Below, piece by piece: positions 1 through 8,177 of a stretch of DNA of 45,159 bases (the first letter of the stretch is position 1; each line of letters starts with the position of its first letter). This DNA comes from Candidatus Aenigmatarchaeota archaeon. GTDB taxonomy: Archaea > Aenigmatarchaeota > Aenigmatarchaeia > CG10238-14 > SCSR01. A program made the translations under genes and the position numbers. The notes under the pieces are model-generated. The model saw only the letters and a program-made list of their open reading frames with translations. It ran no database searches and was not told the DNA's origin. The DNA lies in assembly GCA_018304615.1 (NCBI GenBank), contig JAGVVV010000009.1:1-45159 (forward strand), written 5' to 3'.

Positions 1-71
1 GGTTTCTCCTGATCTTCCTTTTTTGCCAAATGAACTTCCTCTAATTCATCTTCTAAGTTTTCGAAAGGCAT
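1..71 (-). CDS. Unrecognised protein, N-terminal part, cut by window edge
   Basis: An open frame starts at the ATG on the minus strand at 71 and runs off the left edge. Only about 23 codons are visible (begins MPFENLEDELEEVHLA), a charged, probably helical stretch. A TATA-like element sits about 26 bp upstream of the ATG, which fits a leaderless start. It follows the isomerase-fold gene by 48 bp on the same strand but has its own promoter-like element. Too short to name. Confidence 0.5.
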   Translation of the reverse strand, partial: MPFENLEDELEEVHLAKKEDQEK

Positions 72-92
72 ATACTTACTTGACTCCACTTG

Positions 93-102
93 TTTATATA
101 AT
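93..102 (-). promoter_or_regulatory. TATA-like promoter element of the edge gene
   Basis: On the minus strand this reads ATTATATAAA. Its centre is 26 bp from the ATG at 71, the normal archaeal TATA to transcription start distance, so transcription would begin at or next to the start codon. Confidence 0.5.
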
Positions 103-119
103 TTACTACTTGATAGTAA

Positions 120-1886
120 CTATCCTCTAATCTCTTCCTTCTTGACTTCCTCTGGTCTCTTGCCCTTCTCTATTGCTGATTTGCTTAGCTGGCCGTGCGT
201 CTCTTCAGGAACCACTAATAATCCTTTAAGCGGATCTCTGCCGTGCTCTTCTATTATTGTCCACTGCCTAGCTTCGGATGCTACTTGTCCGGGCTCAATT
301 CCGTAGAATTCTAATGGTAGTTTGTCAAAAGGTACATCCATTTCCAAGAATTTCTTGATCAAACGCAAGGACAAAACTGATTGTTTTATTGGATCTTCTC
401 CTCCACCTCTTTCAAAAATGAGATATACATCATCTTTCCCTTCTTTTTTTACATCCATTCCCTTTTTAGCCAGCTCCCGATACATCTTGTAAAGGTATTG
501 ATGCTGTTCTGAACCTATCGGGATTGGAATATGTGCTGGACCGAGGGGAGAAGGCCATCCACTATGAATGACACGTATGTATTTTCCGGCACCATCAGGA
601 AGAACTTGAAATGCTAAATCAGGATCAATACCATCCATAAGAAGATGTTCTAAATCAATTGCAATGCCCACATAAGGTGAAGTTATCTCTTTGATAAGGA
701 AAAACATCTGACCTGGTTGTGGAAATCTTAGTAAATCTTCGCTTCCATGCCCAGCCATTGGAGTCTCGAACAAAAATAAAACTTGTTTTTTTGCTAAAAC
801 TTGTTTTGGATCTTTATCTAAGTAGGGCCCTACACCAGGGCATTTATCTTGCATGAAATGACCCCAGACATATTTTGCAGAAACGGATGGGACCCAGAGT
901 TGATAAAATTGTCTAAATCCAGGATTTTCAATTGACCACTTTCCATTTACTTTTTTTATTCCTTTCCATTCCATCCATTTTTCTATATCACCTTTGAATG
1001 TTCCAAAATCATCTTTGAGAGCGTAATATTTTGCAGTGACATTAATAATATTATCCCAAAGGGGGTCATTTTCTCTTTCCATCCATTTTGCGGTTATGTA
1101 ATATGCAGTCCTCTCTGGTCCATAATGAAGAGATTTTGATTTAATTTGTCTTCTGAAATAATCATAGTAAACTTCGATTACGTATTTTGTTACATCCTCT
1201 CTAATCTCTTTTTTATCTTCGTCGGTTAATGTTTTCTTTTGTTCAACAGTTTCACCACTTTGAGTGATAAGTTTCTTTGTTTGGGACGATGAAAGAATTG
1301 TTCTTTTCACTTCTATGTCAATTATTCCTTGGAGAGTATCGGTGAATAGGTCTATCCAAATGTATCCTTGATTAATATCAATAAGCCATTTCTTAACCCA
1401 TTCATCTTTTTTATTCTCTTCATCAATGAATGTATTGAATGGTCTTCCCCAAACATCAACAAGATCGGTCGGTTGCATTTCTCTACTTAAAAAAATAAAT
1501 GGAGTTGATTCAGAAGAGTGAACTAAGACGTATTTTGCTCGGATTCTGTTTGCGTTTTCCAAAATTATCCACATCCTCTCATGACCTCTTCTGTAATCAA
1601 CGTCGATTGCAGAATCAAGATGCGGAAATTCTCTCTGGCCGAATGCCGGCGTCTCGCTATGAAGACCAAAAGTTATTCCCAGTTTCTCAACATTTTTCAC
1701 TCCATCATCTAGAGATGGGTCAAGAAATTCGGAGATTGATTCAAGGTCAACCTGAACGAAATTAACTCCTTTTGTGATTGAGTACATTGCCTTCCTAGGA
1801 ATTCCTGCGTACTGCATCGCCTCTTCGTGCCCTTTCTCTTTGGCAATTCCAAAAATTCCGCTCGATACACCGATTTTGATTGGCAA
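120..1886 (-). CDS. Xylose-isomerase-like TIM barrel protein with a large insertion
   Basis: 588 residues. The N-terminal part has the strand and ligand pattern of the sugar phosphate isomerase / AP endonuclease 2 barrel family: Gln-Val-Asp-Leu-Glu near 45-49, GLHSE near 74-78, and VHSSES near 122-127. The C-terminal third continues the barrel with FETPMAGHGSE, AIDLEHL, VIHSGW and YLIFERGGG, giving plausible His, Asp and Glu metal ligands. Family members are usually near 280 residues. Here a charged insertion of roughly 200 residues (about 145-345), rich in Trp, Tyr and Lys, splits the barrel. The start is 5 bp from the stop of the large upstream gene, so the two are likely co-transcribed. 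The substrate cannot be read from sequence; an endonuclease or a sugar isomerase are both possible. Confidence 0.6.
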   Translation of the reverse strand: MPIKIGVSSGIFGIAKEKGHEEAMQYAGIPRKAMYSITKGVNFVQVDLESISEFLDPSLDDGVKNVEKLGITFGLHSETPAFGQREFPHLDSAIDVDYRRGHERMWIILENANRIRAKYVLVHSSESTPFIFLSREMQPTDLVDVWGRPFNTFIDEENKKDEWVKKWLIDINQGYIWIDLFTDTLQGIIDIEVKRTILSSSQTKKLITQSGETVEQKKTLTDEDKKEIREDVTKYVIEVYYDYFRRQIKSKSLHYGPERTAYYITAKWMERENDPLWDNIINVTAKYYALKDDFGTFKGDIEKWMEWKGIKKVNGKWSIENPGFRQFYQLWVPSVSAKYVWGHFMQDKCPGVGPYLDKDPKQVLAKKQVLFLFETPMAGHGSEDLLRFPQPGQMFFLIKEITSPYVGIAIDLEHLLMDGIDPDLAFQVLPDGAGKYIRVIHSGWPSPLGPAHIPIPIGSEQHQYLYKMYRELAKKGMDVKKEGKDDVYLIFERGGGEDPIKQSVLSLRLIKKFLEMDVPFDKLPLEFYGIEPGQVASEARQWTIIEEHGRDPLKGLLVVPEETHGQLSKSAIEKGKRPEEVKKEEIRG

Positions 1887-1891
1887 TTAAA

Positions 1892-3685
1892 TCACCAGGG
1901 CACGCCTTCATATCCAGGAACGTCAAACTTTGATTTCAAGAACGAAGCGACTCTCAAGAACTCAGGGCCTGTGATAGGCTGGTAGAATTTAGTGACTCTT
2001 TGGTGGATAGCGAACTCATAAGGACCATGGGCTTGCAGAAAACTGACATTCAATCCAGTCTTAGAAAGAACATCCCCAACTATATTTTTGGATTTGTTAG
2101 CAACTTTCATCGCCATCTCCTTTTGTTTTTTCATTTTTTCCATGAACTTATCGTATTCCTCTTCTTTTGTGATGAAAATTTCAGGAAATTCTTCTTTCAT
2201 GATCTCATCGGTTGCAAGAAGCCTATTCTTTTCAGTGTCTTTATCCATATACCCCATCTCCCCCAAAAGTTCAGCCATATAGTTGTCAAGTTGTTTTTCT
2301 TTTGCAACCAGTTCTAGCAGATGGATAATAATGAGGTTTTGCGTCTGTGTTGATCCTGACATGTCTTCTATCTGGACATCCTCTATTTCCTCTCCGTTTG
2401 GAAGCCTCAGTACAGTTCTAAACATTGGGATATCAAGAAATACGAAATAAGGGCTCCATATCCATGGCTCCCTCCCGCCCAAACCGACTATAGTTTCTTT
2501 GAATTGAGTGACAAGAATTTGTCTAGCTTTATAAATATCCACAGCAGAAAGTTTCACTCCCCATTCGCTCTGAATAGCTGGAATGAAACGTCTGACTACT
2601 TTGTCAATTGACGGTTCCATAGGCAAACTATCTACAGTGCCTTTGAACTTAATTGTCGTGTCTTTTTTCAATTCTTCTATATCATCTTTCGTGAATCCTG
2701 CTTCGAACGGAGATATTTTGTCAGGAGATTCCCTGGCAATCTTGTATTTTTCGTTCGGTGCGACTGGTTTCCACGCCCAAAGTGTCATCCAATCTGCGGA
2801 CTGAGCCTGAGCCTCGGGATGCAACCAAGACCTCTGAATATCAGTCCTTCGTTCCTTATTCGAAAGGGCATCATTGAGCATTTTGTATCTGGCTATGGTG
2901 GGCCTGAGCATGTTCCTGTATTCATCGACGGATTTTTTTCTTGCTTCTAGAATAATCAACAAGTTCTTGTATCTTCTTTTGACTGTGTCGAAAAATATCT
3001 TGTCCCTCCATTGGACATAAAGTTTGTTCTTAGTCGCTAGGACAACTCCTTCTGCCTCGGAGATCTCGTGCTTCTTTGATATTTCTTTGCCATCGACCTC
3101 ATCATCGGAAAGCTGCATGAAGTCAGCAATTATTGTCGGCCATCTTGGAGCAATTGATTTCAGAGCTATCAGTTCCCCTGTGTGGACGTCGACCTCGTCG
3201 ATGAAAATTGCCTTGATTGTCTGCTCGCCTTTTTTCTTTATCGTTTCTCCTTCCTCTTTCTTCCCTTTCTTTATTAGAATTTTTCCTTGTTCTATCCATG
3301 TCATGTATTCGAGGTAATCCCTGTACTTCCTTATGTCGTGATAGACTAGCTCCATGTCAGAAATTGCAGTGCTTATGCTTGCAAGACCCTGCTTGATCTG
3401 AGCTTCTATTTGCTCCCTCTGCCTGACTGTCAGTTCATAGTATTCTCTGAAAACCGGAGAAACGAATGTAGCTTCGGTGATCTTGGCTCTGACATAACCC
3501 CACTTTGGTAGTTGGAAAAAAAGCGAATAGGAACCGCTTGTCCAACCTCCGATTTTCGTGGTGAAGTCGATTCTCATCCTCCCTTCCAGAGGGTACCAAT
3601 TACCGGCCTCCCCCCTTTCGAATTCCTTGACTGTAAATTCTTCCCATGAAAGTGGTGGTGGACCGGAGGGAAGTTCTATAGGCAT
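1892..3685 (-). CDS. Large conserved-looking protein of unknown function
   Basis: About 597 residues from the ATG at 3685; an in-frame ATG at 3700 would add five. I prefer 3685 because the minus strand has AATTTAAG at 3717-3710, about 26 bp upstream, giving a leaderless transcript. No signal peptide or membrane segment is evident. The first 50 residues are Trp/Gly/aromatic rich and contain EGRMRIDF, which resembles EGKMRTEY and GGRVRTDF in the two paralogues at 4116-5204. The middle is highly charged and helical (about 80-260), and the C terminus ends in aromatic and Pro-rich sequence. I do not recognise the family. It lies between two tiny membrane protein genes and the isomerase-fold gene, all on the same strand, so an operon or complex is plausible. 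Confidence 0.65.
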   Translation of the reverse strand: MPIELPSGPPPLSWEEFTVKEFERGEAGNWYPLEGRMRIDFTTKIGGWTSGSYSLFFQLPKWGYVRAKITEATFVSPVFREYYELTVRQREQIEAQIKQGLASISTAISDMELVYHDIRKYRDYLEYMTWIEQGKILIKKGKKEEGETIKKKGEQTIKAIFIDEVDVHTGELIALKSIAPRWPTIIADFMQLSDDEVDGKEISKKHEISEAEGVVLATKNKLYVQWRDKIFFDTVKRRYKNLLIILEARKKSVDEYRNMLRPTIARYKMLNDALSNKERRTDIQRSWLHPEAQAQSADWMTLWAWKPVAPNEKYKIARESPDKISPFEAGFTKDDIEELKKDTTIKFKGTVDSLPMEPSIDKVVRRFIPAIQSEWGVKLSAVDIYKARQILVTQFKETIVGLGGREPWIWSPYFVFLDIPMFRTVLRLPNGEEIEDVQIEDMSGSTQTQNLIIIHLLELVAKEKQLDNYMAELLGEMGYMDKDTEKNRLLATDEIMKEEFPEIFITKEEEYDKFMEKMKKQKEMAMKVANKSKNIVGDVLSKTGLNVSFLQAHGPYEFAIHQRVTKFYQPITGPEFLRVASFLKSKFDVPGYEGVPW

Positions 3686-3727
3686 AATGATAATTTGCAT
3701 TCCATTCTGCTTAAATTTTCTGTCGAT

Positions 3728-3895
3728 TCAGAGAGTCATGAGCCAGATGCCGATTCCCATGAGTATTAGGCCGAAAATGACACCGCCCCTTCCCATTGAC
3801 GCTGGCTGGTATTCGGTCAGCCAAGGGAAACCTATCACAATAACCAGCCCGACGAAGAAGACAATCCCTCCACCAATTTTGGTGAGTAAACTCAT
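3728..3895 (-). CDS. Small membrane protein, 55 residues, two TM segments
   Basis: Frame from ATG at 3895 to TGA at 3728. The product begins MSLLTKIGGGIVFFVG and ends GIGIWLMTL. It has two hydrophobic segments (about 8-24 and 37-54) separated by a short polar turn holding Pro and Arg. The start lies 6 bp after the stop of the 47-residue gene, with a weak purine-rich AGAGAG upstream, so the pair would be translated together. No family is recognised. It resembles the small hydrophobic proteins common in compact archaeal genomes. Confidence 0.6.
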   Translation of the reverse strand: MSLLTKIGGGIVFFVGLVIVIGFPWLTEYQPASMGRGGVIFGLILMGIGIWLMTL

Positions 3896-3901
3896 TCTCT
3901 C

Positions 3902-4045
3902 TTATAACAATTGCCAGCCGATGCTTATAAGTACTGGACCGCCGATTAGCTCGGCCATGAAGAACATGGAGTCTTTAGTAACCCAAGCTGCGAAAAATAG
4001 TATCAATCCTAAGGTAATCAATGCTGGACCCAGTATTCCTGCCAT
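3902..4045 (-). CDS. Small membrane protein, 47 residues
   Basis: ATG at 4045, TAA at 3902. Residues about 3-22 and 27-45 are hydrophobic, with a central TKDSMFFMAE. The perfect palindrome GATTTAAATC at 4066-4075 is centred 26 bp upstream of the ATG, where a TATA box should be for leaderless transcription, which supports this start. It is the first gene of a minus-strand run that continues with the 55-residue membrane protein and the large protein of unknown function. No family assignment. Confidence 0.6.
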   Translation of the reverse strand: MAGILGPALITLGLILFFAAWVTKDSMFFMAELIGGPVLISIGWQLL

Positions 4046-4065
4046 GCCCTTGTATTGAAAACTCA

Positions 4066-4075
4066 GATTTAAATC
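4066..4075. promoter_or_regulatory. Palindromic TATA box shared by divergent genes
   Basis: GATTTAAATC is a perfect 10-bp palindrome. To the left its centre is 26 bp from the ATG of the 47-residue membrane protein. To the right it would start transcription near 4097, 19 nt before the ATG at 4116. It could serve both directions. Confidence 0.5.
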
Positions 4076-4115
4076 TTTTTAGCTTATCAGAACGAAATTA
4101 TATTTCAGTGAAAGC

Positions 4116-4652
4116 ATGCCAATATTCGCGAGAACCAAGCTTCTGATCGAGGACGAGTGCCTAGCTCCGCCGGGTGTGGTTTACATAACCTTGAACTACA
4201 ATGGACCGAATCCTGACAAATTGTATGTGAAGATCAAAGAACTGATTTATACAATCTGGAAAGTTGAGTTGAACGAACTGCAAGAAAAGGATTTTTCGTG
4301 GGATAGGAGCGGGGGGGCTGAGAAGTTCAGCGTGAGGTTTGAAGTTACGAAGGACTTGGACCAGTTTTCGTACATGTATATCATAATTGTATTGAGCGGT
4401 GAGGCAAGACCAAGTAAGGAATTTGGAAAAGAAGGTTCAGCGACTGTGAGGATGGAAGGAAAAATGAGGACAGAATACCCTCAAGACACAATCTGGCAGA
4501 GGAGTTTCTTCTACGAGATGTTCAGAGTGTTTTACCATCGAGTGATTTACGAAGATGCGAGAAAGAGGTTCAGAGAAACATGCCGTGAAAATATTCTCAC
4601 ATTTCAAGATGAAGTGAAATCATTTTTGAATATATTACCGAAGGTGGCTTAG
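4116..4652 (+). CDS. Unknown protein, tandem paralogue A
   Basis: 178 residues, no membrane segment. It is a clear paralogue of the following gene. Both share IED(E/D)CLAP near the N terminus, GPNP about 20 residues later, DFxWDxxG in the middle, and a G(K/R)(M/V)RT(D/E)(F/Y) motif near 115-120, followed by an aromatic-rich amphipathic helix with many Arg. Cysteines occur in CLAP and ETCREN. The family is not recognised. The RT(D/E)(F/Y) motif also has a relative in the large protein encoded on the other side of the shared promoter. The next gene starts with no gap. Confidence 0.65.
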   Translation: MPIFARTKLLIEDECLAPPGVVYITLNYNGPNPDKLYVKIKELIYTIWKVELNELQEKDFSWDRSGGAEKFSVRFEVTKDLDQFSYMYIIIVLSGEARPSKEFGKEGSATVRMEGKMRTEYPQDTIWQRSFFYEMFRVFYHRVIYEDARKRFRETCRENILTFQDEVKSFLNILPKVA

Positions 4653-5204
4653 TTGGCGACTTGGAAAATCGAAGACGATTGTTTGGCACCAGGAAATAAA
4701 TATAGGGTGGATTATATAGGACCGAATCCTTTTAGGATTGCAAATGCGATTAAAGGAATTCTCAGAAGGGTGATGGAAGTTGAGACCAAGGATGTTTGGG
4801 AGAGAGATTTCAGATGGGACAACACAGGAGATCCTCGCGGATTTTTCAACCGATGGTATGTGCTGAAACCAAGAGATTTGTATTCGAAAGTTTTTCTTGA
4901 GGTCACTCTTCAAGGACTTCAACCATCTGATCCAAACAAGGATGGAAAGTTAGTAATGTTAATCGGAGGAAGAGTCAGAACTGATTTTAATTTAAACTCA
5001 GCTTTCAAAAAATCTCCCCTGTACTCAGGAAGAACCAACTTAGGGGGACTTGGAGAAATCGGCGGTCTTCTCTGGTTCTGGAACAGGATTTTTTACAATG
5101 ATATTCGAAGACAGCATATAAGATGGTGCAATTCAAAAGTGGATTTGGTGTGGAGGGAACTGAGGGGGATGCTGAAGATGCCGGTGCCTGAGAGGACGAT
5201 ATAA
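4653..5204 (+). CDS. Unknown protein, tandem paralogue B
   Basis: 183 residues, starting at a TTG directly after the TAG of paralogue A; no ATG lies nearby in frame, and the IEDDCLAP block begins six residues in, so the TTG start fits. It shares the four motif blocks of paralogue A, with an inserted Gly-rich segment (about 127-142) before the final aromatic helix, which reads WFWNRIFYNDIRRQ. The two genes look like an old tandem duplication with strong divergence. Function unknown. The next gene begins one base after its stop. Confidence 0.65.
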   Translation: MATWKIEDDCLAPGNKYRVDYIGPNPFRIANAIKGILRRVMEVETKDVWERDFRWDNTGDPRGFFNRWYVLKPRDLYSKVFLEVTLQGLQPSDPNKDGKLVMLIGGRVRTDFNLNSAFKKSPLYSGRTNLGGLGEIGGLLWFWNRIFYNDIRRQHIRWCNSKVDLVWRELRGMLKMPVPERTI

Positions 5205-5205
5205 G

Positions 5206-5502
5206 ATGGCTTTCCCGAAATTGAATTTGCATTTTGGAAAAAAGAAAGATGTCACTGATTATGAGAAGGGTTTGCCTCCTCTTCCTCCTTTGGATAGAAA
5301 TCTCCCGTCGATGGAACCTCTTCCTGCCTTCACAAGAAGAGAGGTCACCATGGAATCTGCAAACGCGGACAACGTGAAGTCGAAGATAGATTTGATGACC
5401 ACACAGTTGGATAATCTGAACATCAAGTACGAGACTTTGAATCAGAAGATTGAGCAAATCCAGAAGATGATTACTGAAATTTACAGAATGGCGAAGAGCT
5501 AG
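5206..5502 (+). CDS. Small coiled-coil protein
   Basis: 98 residues. An N-terminal basic segment (KLNLHFGKKKD) is followed by a Pro/Leu-rich linker (about 28-45, with PPLPPLDRNLP) and then a coiled coil from about 55 to the end, with heptad-like Leu, Ile and Met spacing. The start is one base after the stop of paralogue B, with GAGAGGA upstream as a likely ribosome-binding site, so the three genes form one operon. Its stop overlaps the stop of the convergent ABCE1 gene by four bases. It may hold a complex formed by its neighbours together; that is inference. Confidence 0.6.
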   Translation: MAFPKLNLHFGKKKDVTDYEKGLPPLPPLDRNLPSMEPLPAFTRREVTMESANADNVKSKIDLMTTQLDNLNIKYETLNQKIEQIQKMITEIYRMAKS

Positions 5503-7292
5503 ACGTAATAATAGTTTTTGGATTCTTTCTGTTCCATGTCGAGTTGGGAGTTGAGTTTGTTCGCACGCGGCCTGCCTGACTGAGGATCTTTTCTGAACGT
5601 CACTCCTACTTGGCTGAGGAATTTGTTGAAGGCGTTTTTAGTTGAAGTGATTTCCTCGACATATCCGTCCTTGCTTGATTCGCCTAGGAATACCATAGCC
5701 CGAGTCCCGATCTGGCTCAGGAAAAGGAGGTCGTGGTCGATGACAAGAGCGGATTTCTCATTTACTTCCACTAATCTGTTGATGAGTTTGGCTATCTCTA
5801 GCCTCTGTTCCACATCCAAAAAGGCAGAAGGCTCGTCAAGAAGATAGATGTCAGCAGGCTGGGAGAGGCATGCTGCTATCGAAACTCTCTGCAGTTCTCC
5901 TCCGGAAAGATGATTGATATTTCTTTCGAAAAGTTTTTCCAATTCTAGAGGCCTGACGAAATCTGATTTGAAAATTTCGTTCTCGACATCCCCGAAACTT
6001 GAAATGAATTCCCTGACAGTTTGCTCTGAACTCGTTTTCAAATATTGTGGTTTGTATGAGATTTTGACTGGGACGTCGATTTTCCCTTTGTCAGGTGTTA
6101 TTTCTCCGGCCAAGATTTTCGCGAAGGTCGTCTTTCCTAAACCGTTAGCTCCTAAGACTGCCAAGACTTCTTTTTTCCTTATGTTGCCTGATTTGACCTT
6201 TAGATGGAATCCTTCAAAAGATTTTTCCATGTCGCCGAACGAAACCATTATTTCGGATGAGGCTGTTTTGTCCTGAAGACTCGAGAAAAATTTAATCGGT
6301 TCTTTCCTGATTCTGACGTTGTCTTCTTTAATATAGCCGTCGAGAAAAGTGTTTATTCCGACTCTAACTCCATACGGTTTGGAGACTATCCCGTAAACTG
6401 CAGGAGCTCCGTAGAAAATGTGCACCCTGTCTGCAAGAAAATCAAGTGCTGCGAGGTCGTGATCTGCAATTAGAACTGATTTGCCATGGCAGAAACTCCT
6501 GATTATCCTGGCCATCGACAGCCTCTGGGAAACATCAAGAAAACTTGTCGGCTCGTCGAAGTAGTAGATGTCAGCATCTTTCAAAAGAGTTGCCGCTATT
6601 GCAACTTTTTGGAGTTCTCCTCCGGAGATTTGATCAATTTTTCTTTCTAAGATATCTTTCATGTCGAAGGATTCGACGATCTCGTCCAATCTGTTCTTCT
6701 CATCCGCCTTTTCCAGAAGTTTCCTCACGCTTCCCTTGTGGAATTTTGGAATCTCGTCTACTCGCTGAGGCTTGTAGGAAATTTTCACTTGCCCTTTTTT
6801 CAAATTCTCAAGATAAGACTGGAGTTCTGTCCCGCGAAAAAGTTTTATCAGTTCGTCGGCGAAAATTTCTTTTTCCATCTGGCCCAAGTTGGGTTTGACT
6901 TCTCCGACGAGGATCCTCAAAGCCGTGGTTTTTCCAGACCCGTTCGGCCCGACTATTCCAACAATTTCATTTTTCATAGGGAAAGGGAGTCTGTATAGGA
7001 CAAACTCATTCACACCAAATCTATGAACTGGAGATTCTTCAAGTTCGTGTGGAAGATTCACGATTGAAATTGCGTAATAACCGGAGTTGTCAGAAATTTT
7101 TATGCACAGTCCGCAGCCTATGCAAAGATTCTCATCGATAACAGGAAACCCCGTCTCTTTATCTACAAATATGCACGGCTGGTCTGCGCGGTTGATCGGA
7201 CAAATTTTCATTATCTGGTTGTTGAAATCCTCAAGCCTGCGAGTATCTTTGGGAAGGATTTCTTTGTCTATAACAGCTATTCTTTCAATCAT
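5499..7292 (-). CDS. ABCE1/RLI ribosome recycling ATPase with a reduced Fe-S domain
   Basis: 597 residues, the usual length for ABCE1, which splits ribosomes after termination. Both ABC modules look intact: Walker A GPNGSGKTT near 115-123, signature ISGGELQKVAIA, Walker B YYFDEPTSFLD; then GANGLGKTT, LSGGELQRVSIA and YLLDEPSAFLD. The C terminus has the family FRKDPxxGRPRxNKL motif. The N-terminal ferredoxin-like domain is unusual. Family members have eight cysteines. Here the first three and the last are gone: residues 10-30 have no Cys, and CIGCGLC is followed by IKISDN rather than xxxCP. C31 (before Pro), C57, C60 and C63 remain. In the ferredoxin pattern these four bind one cluster and the four lost ones bind the other. 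Confidence 0.95.
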   Translation of the reverse strand: MIERIAVIDKEILPKDTRRLEDFNNQIMKICPINRADQPCIFVDKETGFPVIDENLCIGCGLCIKISDNSGYYAISIVNLPHELEESPVHRFGVNEFVLYRLPFPMKNEIVGIVGPNGSGKTTALRILVGEVKPNLGQMEKEIFADELIKLFRGTELQSYLENLKKGQVKISYKPQRVDEIPKFHKGSVRKLLEKADEKNRLDEIVESFDMKDILERKIDQISGGELQKVAIAATLLKDADIYYFDEPTSFLDVSQRLSMARIIRSFCHGKSVLIADHDLAALDFLADRVHIFYGAPAVYGIVSKPYGVRVGINTFLDGYIKEDNVRIRKEPIKFFSSLQDKTASSEIMVSFGDMEKSFEGFHLKVKSGNIRKKEVLAVLGANGLGKTTFAKILAGEITPDKGKIDVPVKISYKPQYLKTSSEQTVREFISSFGDVENEIFKSDFVRPLELEKLFERNINHLSGGELQRVSIAACLSQPADIYLLDEPSAFLDVEQRLEIAKLINRLVEVNEKSALVIDHDLLFLSQIGTRAMVFLGESSKDGYVEEITSTKNAFNKFLSQVGVTFRKDPQSGRPRANKLNSQLDMEQKESKNYYYV

Positions 7293-7296
7293 TAAA

Positions 7297-8124
7297 TCAC
7301 TGATTTGATGTCTTTTTCAGAAGTTCAAGATAGAAGTAGGTCCTTGCAAAGATGTAGAATGTGTAAGCGCCGGCTGCGAAATAGGAAATGAAAATTGAAA
7401 GCAGATATAAGTATGGATAGTTGTCGAGAATCACTCCGACTACCTGAATCCAGGCTTGCTTGTCTGAGGAAAAGGAATCGAAGCTGGAAATAGATGAAAG
7501 GGATTTGAACAGCACAGGTGTGATAGAAGCAGCTATTGAAAACGCGAGAGCCATGAAAATTAGAATTAAAATTACGAATAGAGAGAGCCAGAAGATCACT
7601 GTTTTCAGAATGTTCTTGCTGAAAAGGCTGATGCTTTTCTTGATAGCAGGAATCAGTTGGTAATTCTTGATCACTATTGCAGGCAGTGCGAAAAATAGAA
7701 GCAAGTCCAAGATTATGCGGATTATGTTCCCGATGACCGAGAGCTGGTATGCGATGAAGCCGATGAAGATTGTGATGAAAGACAAGGCGAGAAGCCTCCA
7801 GTATGCTGGCTGAGATTTTTTAAGGCTGAACCTGAATGATTTTTTCGAATATGCCTGATAAGTCAGGGCACCTACGAACCATAGGTTAACCAGCATCAAA
7901 ATCAAGAAGAGAATTAAGATTGTAGTGAAAGTCACTCCGATAATTCCAAAAGAGAATTTGGTGAACTGTAGGGACAGAAGGTCTGGAAGAATCTTCAGAA
8001 CTGGCTGCATGAATGTGAGTAACGCAGTCAGGAATACGAAATACAGGACGAAAAGTGGGAGTAGTTTCTTGCTAAGGAATCCTTCCTTCAAACTCCTGAT
8101 TATAATGTGCGGGATGCTCATCAT
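7297..8124 (-). CDS. Multi-pass membrane protein
   Basis: About 275 residues with roughly six hydrophobic segments: near the N terminus after FLSKKLLPLFVLYF, then LILFLILMLVNLWFVGAL, LLALSFITIFIGFIAY, LDLLLFFALPAIVI, VIFWLSLFVILILIF, and a last one near YLYLLSIFISYFAAGAY. The order of long hydrophobic pairs and a C-terminal FYIFARTYFYLEL resembles archaeal membrane proteins annotated as DUF4013-like; this is a weak resemblance. I place the start at the ATG at 8124 (another follows at 8121) rather than 8163, because the palindromic TATA at 8144-8151 lies 24-27 bp upstream. It lies 4 bp upstream of the ABCE1 gene on the same strand, so they are probably co-transcribed. Confidence 0.65.
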   Translation of the reverse strand: MMSIPHIIIRSLKEGFLSKKLLPLFVLYFVFLTALLTFMQPVLKILPDLLSLQFTKFSFGIIGVTFTTILILFLILMLVNLWFVGALTYQAYSKKSFRFSLKKSQPAYWRLLALSFITIFIGFIAYQLSVIGNIIRIILDLLLFFALPAIVIKNYQLIPAIKKSISLFSKNILKTVIFWLSLFVILILIFMALAFSIAASITPVLFKSLSSISSFDSFSSDKQAWIQVVGVILDNYPYLYLLSIFISYFAAGAYTFYIFARTYFYLELLKKTSNQ

Positions 8125-8143
8125 TTTAACTTGAAACTCATCG

Positions 8144-8151
8144 GTATATAA
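8144..8151. promoter_or_regulatory. TATA box placed for two divergent leaderless genes
   Basis: GTATATAA. Its centre is 30 bp from the ATG of the YchF-like gene at 8178 and 24-27 bp from the paired ATGs of the membrane protein at 8124/8121. No other TATA-like element is visible in the 53-bp gap. Confidence 0.55.
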
Positions 8152-8177
8152 GTCTTGTTGCATTTATTTGAATTAGT

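Noticed and set aside
1499-1765. Open frames antisense to the large minus-strand genes
   Set aside because: Composition is typical of shadow frames, starts lack promoter or ribosome-binding sequence, and a better gene covers the other strand.
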